From positions 1 to 5,234 of the forward strand of contig JAICEV010000271.1 of the NCBI GenBank assembly GCA_025923975.1: a DNA stretch of 5,234 bases, read 5' to 3'. The notes under the pieces were generated by a model. The model did not search any database and was not told the DNA's origin. It saw only the letters and a program-made list of their open reading frames with translations. Positions 1 through 5,234 of this stretch are shown piece by piece (position 1 is the stretch's first letter; every line of letters starts with the position of its first letter). Origin of the DNA: Propionibacteriaceae bacterium (GTDB taxonomy: Bacteria > Actinomycetota > Actinomycetes > Propionibacteriales > Propionibacteriaceae). A program made the translations under genes and the position numbers.

Positions 1-1646
1 CCGAGCGTGGTCTGCACGTCCGGGAACAGCCGCTTGACCTCGCGAATCGCCTCGATGGTCTCGATACCGTCCCGGCGGGTTTCCTCCTGGCCGGTGGCGA
101 TCGGGAAGGTGAGGCAGTCGATGATGATGTCGCTTTGACGCAGTCCCCAGTTCCCGGTGATGTCATTGATCGCTCGTTCGGCGACGCGCACCTTCCACTC
201 CGCGGTACGCGCCTGGCCTTCCTCATCGATCGTCAACACGATCACTGCCGCACCATGCTCGGCGACCAGCTTCATGACCCTGCAGAATCGGGAGTCGGGC
301 CCGTCGCCATCCTCGTAATTGGCGGAGTTGATCACCGCGCGGCCACCGAGACATTCCAGGCCGGCCTGCAGGACTGCCGGCTCGGTGGAGTCCAGCACGA
401 TGGGTAGCGTCGACGCAGTCGCAAGCCGGTAGGCCACCTCTCGCATGTCGGCAACGCCGTCCCGGCCTACGTAGTCGATATTGAGATCGAGCATGTGCGC
501 GCCGTCTCGGATCTGGGACCGCGCGATCTCCACGCAGTCGTCCCAGCGCTCATCCAGTAACGCCTCGCGAAACGCCTTTGACCCGTTGGCGTTGGTCCGT
601 TCCCCGATCGACAGATAGCTGGTGTCCTGGCGGAAGGGCACGTCGGCGTACAAGGAGGCTGCAGCAGGGAGATGACTCGGCGAACGGGCACCAACTGGCC
701 GGCCTTCCAGGCGCCTGACAACTTGCCGCAGATGCTCCGGTCCCGTGCCGCAGCAGCCACCCACCAGGCCTAGTCCGAACTCGCCGACAAACTGTTCCAG
801 CGCATCGGCTAGCTCGACGGGCTGTAACGGGTAGACCGCACCGGCGGCGGTCAGCTGCGGCAGGCCGGCATTCGGCATGCAGCTCACACCGATCTGGGCA
901 TGCCGGGAAAGATGCCGCAGATGCTCACTCATTTCTGCCGGACCGGTTGCGCAATTCAGGCCAATCAGGTCGATGCCGAGCGGCTCCAGGGCGGTAAGGG
1001 CGGCACCGATCTCGGAGCCGAGCAGCATCGTGCCCGTGGTCTCAACTGTCACATGCACGATCAACGGGAGGTCGCGACCCGCGTAGGCCAGTGCCCTTTT
1101 GGCACCGAGCGTTGCTGCCCTGGTTTGCAGCAGATCCTGTGACGTCTCGATCAACACCGCGTCGATTCCGCCAGCAATCAAGCCCTCGACCTGTTGCTGA
1201 TACGCATCCCGCAGCCGGGCGAAGGAGACATGCCCGAGGGTCGGCAGTTTGGTGCCAGGTCCGACGCTACCGAGCACCCACCGTGGGCGATCCGGGGTGC
1301 TGTACGCGTCGGCCGATTGGCGTGCGATCCGAGCACCAGCCTCCGCCAGCTCGCTGATCCGGTCGGCGATGCCATACTCGCCGAGCGCAGAGAAATTAGC
1401 GCCGAAGGTGTTGGTCTCGACCGCATCCACTCCGACCTCGAAGTAGGCGTCGTGGATGGCACGCACGATGTCGGGACGAGTGGCGTTCAGGATCTCGTTG
1501 CATCCTTCGAGCTGTTCGAAGTCGGAAAGCGTGAGGTCATGCTGCTGCAGCATCGTGCCCATCGCCCCATCAGCGATCACGACGCGTTGCGACAGCGTCG
1601 TACGAAGATCAGTGGAAGAGGGGGCGGCGCGCAGGCCATCGGGCAT
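1..1646 (-). CDS. metH: Cobalamin-dependent methionine synthase MetH, N-terminal part (C-terminus beyond left edge)
   Basis: Cytoplasmic 5-methyltetrahydrofolate-homocysteine methyltransferase: it moves a methyl group from methyl-THF through B12 to homocysteine, giving methionine. I translated 548 codons without a stop; the frame is still open at base 1. The homocysteine/zinc domain fills about residues 18-320: GAMGT at 27-31, ETNTFG, GPGTKLPTLGH, GLNCATGP with Cys232, and GGCCGT with Cys298 and Cys299. These three cysteines match the family's zinc ligands in order and spacing. The methyl-THF (pterin-binding) domain begins near residue 345 with IGERTN (347-352), then RDGAHMLDLN, DSTE and INSANYEDGDG; the window ends inside it. 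The B12-binding and reactivation domains are not visible; actinobacterial MetH is usually near 1,200 residues, so over half is missing. The ATG at 1646 is the most upstream start possible, because an in-frame TAG lies at 1686-1688 with no start codon between. It is divergent from the PAC2 gene. Identification is very secure. Confidence 0.97.
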   Translation of the reverse strand, partial: MPDGLRAAPSSTDLRTTLSQRVVIADGAMGTMLQQHDLTLSDFEQLEGCNEILNATRPDIVRAIHDAYFEVGVDAVETNTFGANFSALGEYGIADRISELAEAGARIARQSADAYSTPDRPRWVLGSVGPGTKLPTLGHVSFARLRDAYQQQVEGLIAGGIDAVLIETSQDLLQTRAATLGAKRALAYAGRDLPLIVHVTVETTGTMLLGSEIGAALTALEPLGIDLIGLNCATGPAEMSEHLRHLSRHAQIGVSCMPNAGLPQLTAAGAVYPLQPVELADALEQFVGEFGLGLVGGCCGTGPEHLRQVVRRLEGRPVGARSPSHLPAAASLYADVPFRQDTSYLSIGERTNANGSKAFREALLDERWDDCVEIARSQIRDGAHMLDLNIDYVGRDGVADMREVAYRLATASTLPIVLDSTEPAVLQAGLECLGGRAVINSANYEDGDGPDSRFCRVMKLVAEHGAAVIVLTIDEEGQARTAEWKVRVAERAINDITGNWGLRQSDIIIDCLTFPIATGQEETRRDGIETIEAIREVKRLFPDVQTTL

Positions 1647-1652
1647 CTCGTG

Positions 1653-1658
1653 AGAATA
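1653..1658 (-). promoter_or_regulatory. Candidate -10 element of metH (leaderless)
   Basis: On the minus strand TATTCT is followed by six bases and then the metH ATG. With a -10 hexamer ending at -7, transcription would begin on the A of the start codon. No purine-rich ribosome site lies at the usual 5-10 nt distance; an AGGGG is about 24 nt upstream, too far. No clear -35 box is seen: TTGAGG exists but only 14 nt from the hexamer. Leaderless mRNAs with TANNNT boxes are well known in actinobacteria; applying that here is inference from position only. Confidence 0.5.
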
Positions 1659-1727
1659 ATCGCAGCCGGGCCCCTCAAGTGAGAACTACCACGATGTGGA
1701 GCGACACTGCACCGCCGGCTCGACGGC

Positions 1728-1733
1728 TACAGT
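1728..1733 (+). promoter_or_regulatory. Candidate -10 element of the PAC2-family gene (leaderless)
   Basis: TACAGT fits the actinobacterial TANNNT -10 pattern and ends seven bases before the ATG at 1741, so the predicted transcription start falls on or next to the start codon. No Shine-Dalgarno-like sequence precedes this ATG, and no recognisable -35 box was found. The arrangement supports the ATG over the upstream in-frame GTG codons at 1696 and 1732. Position-based inference. Confidence 0.45.
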
Positions 1734-1740
1734 GATTGCC

Positions 1741-2595
1741 ATGCCCGACTCCCCCAGCTCGGCCAGCCGTGACCTCCGTGATCTGGTCGACCCGGTTGTG
1801 GTGGTGGCATTCGGTGGCTGGAACGATGCGGGGAACGCGGCAACCGGTGCCATCGAGCACCTTGCGGAGGCCTACCAGGCTGAGCCGGTATACGCGCTCG
1901 ACCCGGACGACTTCTACGACTTTCAGGTCAACAGACCGCGGGTGGCATTCACCTCCGACGACGAGCGCGAGGTCACCTGGCCCACTACGGAACTCAAGAT
2001 CGCCCAACTGCCAGACGGCCGGGACCTGATCTTGGTTGAAGGACTGGAGCCCAACCTGCGATGGCGTCAGTTCAGCACCATGATCGCCTCCGCGCTCAGT
2101 TCAGCCAACGTGACTCGAGTTCACCTGTTGGGCGCGTTGCTTGCCGACACTCCGCATACCCGGCCGATCCCTATATCGGTATCGACAGCCGACCGTGAGT
2201 TGATGAAGCAACTCGGCCTGGCACCGGCGACGTACGAGGGTCCGACTGGCATCATTGGCGTGCTTGGCGACACACTGACGCGCGCAGGCGTAGAGGTCCT
2301 CACGCTGTGGTCGGCGATCCCGCATTACGTCTCGCATCCGCCCTGCCCGAAGGCCACGCTCGCGTTGCTTTCCCAGCTGGAGCAGGTGCTGGACGCCTCG
2401 TTCGATCTCGGCGAGCTCACCGAGCTGGCCCGGGCCTGGGAGCGTGGGGTGGATGAGTTGGCCGCCGAGGACTCCGAGGTCGCCGAGTACGTCGCCTCCC
2501 TGGAGCAGATGCAGGATGCCACCGAGCTTCCAGAGGCCAGCGGCGATGCGATCGCAGCCGAGTTCGAGCGCTACCTACGTCGCCGCCAGGGCTAG
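1741..2595 (+). CDS. PAC2-family protein (actinobacterial, function unknown)
   Basis: A 284-residue soluble protein with no signal peptide or membrane segment. It belongs to the PAC2 (formerly DUF75) family, named after archaeal/eukaryotic proteasome assembly chaperones; the biochemical role of the actinobacterial members is not established. Recognisable features: a hydrophobic strand followed by GGWNDAG (25-31), YDFQVNRP (59-66), EPNLRWR (103-109), the strongly conserved LLGALLADTPHTRP (129-142), YEGPTG (165-170), IPHYVSHPPCPKATLALL (193-210), then a charged helical tail with WERGVDELAAED (233-244) and FERYLRRR (275-282). It resembles my recollection of M. tuberculosis Rv2125, which is likewise beside metH (Rv2124c). 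The ATG at 1741 places the family core about 15 residues in; an in-frame GTG at 1696 would add 15 residues unlike the family. It is divergent from metH and convergent with rpe, so it is probably monocistronic. A link to the proteasome is only suggested by the family name. Confidence 0.9.
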   Translation: MPDSPSSASRDLRDLVDPVVVVAFGGWNDAGNAATGAIEHLAEAYQAEPVYALDPDDFYDFQVNRPRVAFTSDDEREVTWPTTELKIAQLPDGRDLILVEGLEPNLRWRQFSTMIASALSSANVTRVHLLGALLADTPHTRPIPISVSTADRELMKQLGLAPATYEGPTGIIGVLGDTLTRAGVEVLTLWSAIPHYVSHPPCPKATLALLSQLEQVLDASFDLGELTELARAWERGVDELAAEDSEVAEYVASLEQMQDATELPEASGDAIAAEFERYLRRRQG

Positions 2596-2625
2596 CTAAG
2601 TCGGCGGAAGTCAGATCAGGCCGCC
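2583..2625. other. Convergent PAC2/rpe gene ends with weak alternative hairpins
   Basis: Only 20 bp separate the two stop codons (TAG ending at 2595, TGA starting at 2616). CCGCC at 2583-2587 and CCGCC at 2621-2625 can each pair with the central GGCGG at 2603-2607, giving two competing 5-bp stems with loops of 15 and 13 nt. There is no T-run on either strand, so this is not a canonical intrinsic terminator. Such short GC complements arise easily in high-GC DNA. Whether transcription ends here, by Rho or by collision of polymerases, cannot be told. Confidence 0.2.
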
Positions 2626-3272
2626 GCAGCCGCCATCTCACGCAGCTTGATCACCGTAGCGTCGGGGTCCTCGGCGCCGAACACCGACGACCCGGCCACG
2701 AAGGAGTCGACACCGGCTGCCGCACACCGTTCGATCGTCTCGGCCGAGACGCCGCCATCGATCTGTAGCCAGATGTCGCCACCCAGCTTGTCCAGCATTG
2801 CGCGCGTCCGTGTGATCTTGGGCAGGCAGAGATCAAGAAAGCTCTGCCCTCCGAAACCGGGTTCCACGGTCATGATCAACACCATGTCGAGCTCTAGGAG
2901 TAGGTCTTCATAGGGCTCGATCGGGGTAGCCGGCTTGAGCGCCATTGCGGCTCGCGCCCCGAGGCTACGCAACTCCCGCGCCAGCCGCACCGGTGCTGCC
3001 GCTGCCTCCACATGGAAGGTGACCGAGTCGGCCACCTCGGCATATCCCGGCGCCCAGCGGTCAGGCTGCTCGATCATCAAATGGATGTCCAGCATCTTGT
3101 CAGTGATCTTGCGGATGGATTCGACCACCGGAAGCCCCAGCGTCAGGTTAGGGACGAAGTGGTTGTCCATCACGTCAACGTGTATTGCGTCTGAACTTGG
3201 CACCGATTCGATGGCAGTCTGCAGGTTCGCGAAGTCGGCCGACAAGATGCTCGGCATGATTCTGGAGGCCAC
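2616..3272 (-). CDS. rpe: Ribulose-phosphate 3-epimerase
   Basis: Interconverts D-ribulose 5-phosphate and D-xylulose 5-phosphate in the non-oxidative pentose phosphate pathway (cytoplasm). The 218-residue length is normal for this TIM-barrel family. Counting the GTG at 3272 as residue 1, motifs run in order: PSILSADF (7-14), HVDVMDNHFVPN (31-42) with metal ligands His31 and Asp33, HLMIEQPD (64-71) with His64, TFHVEA (85-90), ALKPATP (111-117), VEPGFGGQ (136-143), IDGGV (171-175) with the second catalytic/metal residue Asp172, and VAGSSVFG (192-199). All expected catalytic residues are present. Start choice: the frame stays open upstream to a TTG at 3437, but RPE proteins normally begin a few residues before PSILSADF. 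The GTG gives MASRIMPSILS; an ATG at 3257 would leave almost nothing before the first strand. It lies downstream of fmt-rsmB on the same strand and convergent with PAC2. Confidence 0.95.
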   Translation of the reverse strand: MASRIMPSILSADFANLQTAIESVPSSDAIHVDVMDNHFVPNLTLGLPVVESIRKITDKMLDIHLMIEQPDRWAPGYAEVADSVTFHVEAAAAPVRLARELRSLGARAAMALKPATPIEPYEDLLLELDMVLIMTVEPGFGGQSFLDLCLPKITRTRAMLDKLGGDIWLQIDGGVSAETIERCAAAGVDSFVAGSSVFGAEDPDATVIKLREMAAAAA

Positions 3273-3433
3273 GTTCCTGACTTTAGTGTTTGGCGGATCG
3301 CGCGCGCCGCTGTCCCGGACGAACGAGCGAGCAGCCGGCCTCACTAACAGTCCAGCTTCTGAGGGCATTGCTGGCTGCGAGCAAGTGAGGAAGGCAGCGG
3401 CTTTAGACACAGCGAGCTTGGCGAGCGAGGCAA
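3273..3433 (-). other. rsmB-rpe spacer, 161 bp
   Basis: No separate gene is seen here. In the rpe frame the spacer has no stop codon and would add 55 residues from a TTG at 3437 that overlaps the rsmB stop (TTGA). That extension is Ala/Ser/Arg-rich with no recognisable domain and is not expected in the epimerase family. On the plus strand GCGAGC occurs four times in the same orientation (3327-3332, 3377-3382, 3412-3417, 3421-3426). A small 5-bp stem, TTGCT/AGCAA at 3368-3384, is the only hairpin I saw, and it lacks a T-run. Confidence 0.4.
3280..3285 (-). promoter_or_regulatory. Candidate -10 element of rpe (leaderless)
   Basis: On the minus strand TAAAGT ends seven bases before the rpe GTG at 3272, so the predicted transcription start coincides with the start codon. 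An AGGA lies just 2 nt before the GTG, closer than a working Shine-Dalgarno normally sits, so it does not settle how rpe is translated. No -35 box is recognisable. If real, rpe has its own promoter besides any read-through from rsmB. Position-based inference. Confidence 0.4.
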
Positions 3434-4810
3434 TCAAGCCCGGGTCTTGCGGAGGTAGGCGCCGAACATGGCATCGGTGCCGTGCCGCTGCGGCCAGAGC
3501 TGCAGGTACGGACCGAGGCCGGCGTCTGGAACCTCAGGCAGCAGCTGGGCCGCCGGAATCAGCTCGATGTCTCCGCGGACGGCGAGAGTTTCGTTCAGCA
3601 CATCTGTTGTCTCTCGGCGGTGCGGCGAGCATGTGAGGTAGCCGATAACCCCACCACGGGCGGCACTGTCGATAGCTGAGGCCAACAGTGCGAGCTGCAA
3701 TGGGTGCAGCTGCTCCAGATCCGCCGGGCTGCGCCGCCAGCGAGACTCCGGCCGACGGCGTAGGGCGCCAAGTCCAGAGCATGGGGCATCGACCAGTACC
3801 CGGGTGAACAAGCCAGCTCGCCAGGCAGGGCGGGTAGCGTCGGCCACCACAATGGCCGGAGCGGAGCCCTCCCCGGCATAAGCCCGTACGGCGGTGGCGA
3901 CTAAGCGTGCCCGGTGCGGCGCCACATCCGATGCCAGCAGGCGGCTACCGTCGAGGCGCGCCAAGCCAGCCAACAGTGCCGACTTGCCGCCAGGTCCCGC
4001 GCAGAGGTCGAGCCACCATCCCGACGGGGCAGCCACTGTGGTGAGAGCCCAGGTGACCAGCTGAGAGCCCTCATCCTGCACTCCGGCCCTGCCGTCACGG
4101 ACTAGTGGAAGGTCGGCTGGGTCGCCTCGCCAACGAGCCGCGAAAGGCGAGTACGGAGCTGGCTGCGCCCCGGCGTGTATCAGGTCTGACACGTGGGCCA
4201 GTCCGGGTCGGACGGCCAAACAAACCTGCGGGCTGACATTGTTGGCGCTCAGGGCTGGCTCCAGCTCTGTCGGCGCGAGCAGCTCCGCGTACGCGTCAAC
4301 GATCCAGCGTGGGTGTGCCGTGCGCAGCGCTAGCTGATCATGGTCATCTAGCCCCTCGGAGAGCTGCTCGAACCAGTCGTCAAGGCTTCTCTCGGCAACT
4401 CGTCGCAGCACCGCATTGACGAGACCGGTGACCCGCTCACCCACCGTGACCGCGGCTAGATCCACCGACGCCGCCACGCCGGCTGGCGCTGGCACCCGCA
4501 TGGCAAGAATCTGGTGCACCCCGAGTCGCAGCAGATCCAACACCGCCGGCTGGAACCCAGTCAGCGGTCGACCAGCGGCTGCGGCGATGATCATGTCGTA
4601 GCTGCCCTGCCACCGGCAGGTATTAGCCAGCAGTTCGGTGGCGAAGGCAGCATCGCGCCCTGAGAGACCGCGCTCGCGAAGTAACGCTGGCAATATGAGG
4701 TTGGCGTAGGCTCCGTCGGCATTCACCGCGCGCAGCGCATCGAACGCGGTCCGCCTCGCACGATCTTCGCGACGAGGTCGCTTGTTGGGAGGGTTGGCCG
4801 GAGCGATCAC
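3434..4810 (-). CDS. rsmB: 16S rRNA (cytosine-5) methyltransferase RsmB (Sun/Fmu, NusB-domain type)
   Basis: SAM-dependent enzyme that, in the family, makes 5-methylcytosine at position 967 (E. coli numbering) of 16S rRNA. It has 458 residues, typical for the family. Residues about 16-150 form a NusB-like all-helical RNA-binding domain (ARRTAFDALRAV, LVNAVLRR at 130-137). After the linker and DEGSQ (246-250) comes the Rossmann methyltransferase domain: SAM-binding motif I DLCAGPGGKS (268-277), acidic Asp295 in ASDVAPHR, Asp324 in VADATRP, motif IV DAPCSGLGALRRRPE (341-355) with Cys344, motif VI TCSP (393-396) with Cys394, and the terminal HGTDAMFGAYLRK (443-455). Both family cysteines are present: the motif VI one is the expected nucleophile and the motif IV one aids product release. 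The start is GTG at 4810, directly after the fmt stop with no gap; the next Met is residue 73, inside the NusB-like domain. Only a weak GGA precedes the GTG, which suggests translational coupling to fmt. Confidence 0.95.
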   Translation of the reverse strand: MIAPANPPNKRPRREDRARRTAFDALRAVNADGAYANLILPALLRERGLSGRDAAFATELLANTCRWQGSYDMIIAAAAGRPLTGFQPAVLDLLRLGVHQILAMRVPAPAGVAASVDLAAVTVGERVTGLVNAVLRRVAERSLDDWFEQLSEGLDDHDQLALRTAHPRWIVDAYAELLAPTELEPALSANNVSPQVCLAVRPGLAHVSDLIHAGAQPAPYSPFAARWRGDPADLPLVRDGRAGVQDEGSQLVTWALTTVAAPSGWWLDLCAGPGGKSALLAGLARLDGSRLLASDVAPHRARLVATAVRAYAGEGSAPAIVVADATRPAWRAGLFTRVLVDAPCSGLGALRRRPESRWRRSPADLEQLHPLQLALLASAIDSAARGGVIGYLTCSPHRRETTDVLNETLAVRGDIELIPAAQLLPEVPDAGLGPYLQLWPQRHGTDAMFGAYLRKTRA

Positions 4811-5234
4811 TCAGGTTCCGAGCCTGGGATCTGTGCCGAAAGCGATACCTCGTGCCCAGTCGGCGGCCGCCATTGGCTTCTTGCCCTGGGCCTGTACCTC
4901 GCCGAGCTCGAGTGCCCGCGACCCGGTCCCGATCCGCACGGCTCGTTTGGTGATCTCCAGCGCTCCAGGCGGCAGCTCACTGTCGGAGAGCTGCACAGAG
5001 TTGATCTTGAACCGCTCGCCTCGGAACGTGGTCCACGCCCCAGGGGCCGGGGCGCAGGCGCGGATCAACCGCGCTACCACGTCGGCAGGTTGAGTCCAAT
5101 CGATTTGGGCATCCTCGGCGTTGATCTTGAAGGCGTAGCTCACCTGGGAATCGCTCTGTGGCTGAGGCGTAGCGGCAAGGGTGCCGTCCTCGATTCCGTC
5201 CAGAGTGTCGACGAGAAGCCGGGCACCGCTGAGC
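4811..5234 (-). CDS. fmt: Methionyl-tRNA formyltransferase, C-terminal part (N-terminus beyond right edge)
   Basis: Formylates Met-tRNA(fMet) from 10-formyl-THF so that it can initiate translation. The visible 140 codons begin in frame at 5233 and end at the TGA 4811-4813. They cover the end of the catalytic domain (LSGARLLVDTLDGIEDGTL, fragment residues 1-19) and the whole C-terminal beta-barrel tRNA-binding domain: SYAFKINAEDAQIDW (32-46), RACAPAPGAW (58-67), then GKKPMAAADWARG (117-129) near the end. The family usually has about 310 residues, so some 170, including the formyl-folate-binding Rossmann fold and catalytic Asn/His/Asp, lie outside. A GTG at 5143 begins an apparent short ORF but is an internal valine, because the homology continues upstream of it. 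The next gene, rsmB, starts on the base after this stop, so the two form one transcript. The operon promoter is off the window. Confidence 0.95.
   Translation of the reverse strand, partial: LSGARLLVDTLDGIEDGTLAATPQPQSDSQVSYAFKINAEDAQIDWTQPADVVARLIRACAPAPGAWTTFRGERFKINSVQLSDSELPPGALEITKRAVRIGTGSRALELGEVQAQGKKPMAAADWARGIAFGTDPRLGT

Noticed and set aside
467..760. 97-codon frame on the minus strand inside metH
   Set aside because: It overlaps metH in another frame of the same strand. The metH frame carries the GGCCGT and IGERTN motifs here, and the alternative translation has no family features.
1194..1682. 162-codon open frame on the plus strand opposite metH
   Set aside because: It lies fully antisense to an unambiguous metH frame with conserved motifs throughout. 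The translation shows no recognisable domain. Long antisense frames are common in high-GC genes.
1696..1740. Upstream GTG starts for the PAC2 gene (1696 and 1732)
   Set aside because: The 1696 start would add 15 residues that match nothing in the family and would place coding sequence over the candidate -10 element. The ATG at 1741 fits family length better.
2596..2615. Bidirectional intrinsic terminator between PAC2 and rpe
   Set aside because: Only 5-bp GC stems with 13-15 nt loops, reaching into both coding ends, and no T-run on either strand. Not enough to call a terminator.
2935..3636. 233-codon open frame on the plus strand across rpe, the spacer and the rsmB end
   Set aside because: Antisense to two securely identified genes. 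Its Ser/Ala/Arg-rich composition is typical of a shadow frame, and no motif is seen.
4811..5143. Separate 110-residue gene starting at GTG 5143
   Set aside because: The frame continues upstream to the window edge with residues that match the end of the Fmt catalytic domain, so this GTG is an internal valine codon of fmt.

Overview
This window is a compact, gene-dense piece of a high-GC actinobacterial chromosome. GC looks to be about 60-65% by eye; I did not count it. All five genes resemble actinobacterial orthologues: MetH resembles the mycobacterial enzyme along its whole visible length, the PAC2-family protein is an actinobacterial type, and fmt, rsmB and rpe lie in their usual actinobacterial order. 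I would place it in the class Actinomycetes and cannot go further. No insertion sequence, phage gene, CRISPR array, tRNA or rRNA is visible.

Layout: (1) positions 1-1646, minus strand, hold the N-terminal 548 codons of cobalamin-dependent methionine synthase (metH), which runs off the left edge. (2) Positions 1647-1740 are a 94-bp divergent intergenic region with a candidate promoter on each strand. (3) Positions 1741-2595, plus strand, encode a complete PAC2-family protein of unknown biochemical function. (4) A 20-bp convergent gap follows. (5) Positions 2616-3272, minus strand, encode ribulose-phosphate 3-epimerase (rpe). (6) A 161-bp spacer (3273-3433) separates rpe from rsmB and has a candidate promoter at its rpe end. 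(7) Positions 3434-4810, minus strand, encode the 16S rRNA m5C967 methyltransferase RsmB. (8) Positions 4811-5234, minus strand, hold the C-terminal 140 codons of methionyl-tRNA formyltransferase (fmt), which runs off the right edge.

fmt and rsmB are back to back with no bases between stop and start, so they are almost certainly co-transcribed. Both serve translation: one formylates initiator tRNA, the other modifies 16S rRNA. rpe follows in the same direction and may be read from the operon, from its own promoter, or both. MetH makes methionine and regenerates tetrahydrofolate, and Fmt uses 10-formyl-tetrahydrofolate, so the flanking genes share the folate/methionine one-carbon economy; this is a thematic link, not evidence of co-regulation.

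The most interesting non-coding observation is that metH, the PAC2 gene and rpe each have a TANNNT hexamer ending 6-7 nt before the start codon and no well-placed Shine-Dalgarno sequence. That is the geometry of leaderless transcription, common in actinobacteria. I found no convincing novel biological system; apart from the PAC2 protein this is a housekeeping region.
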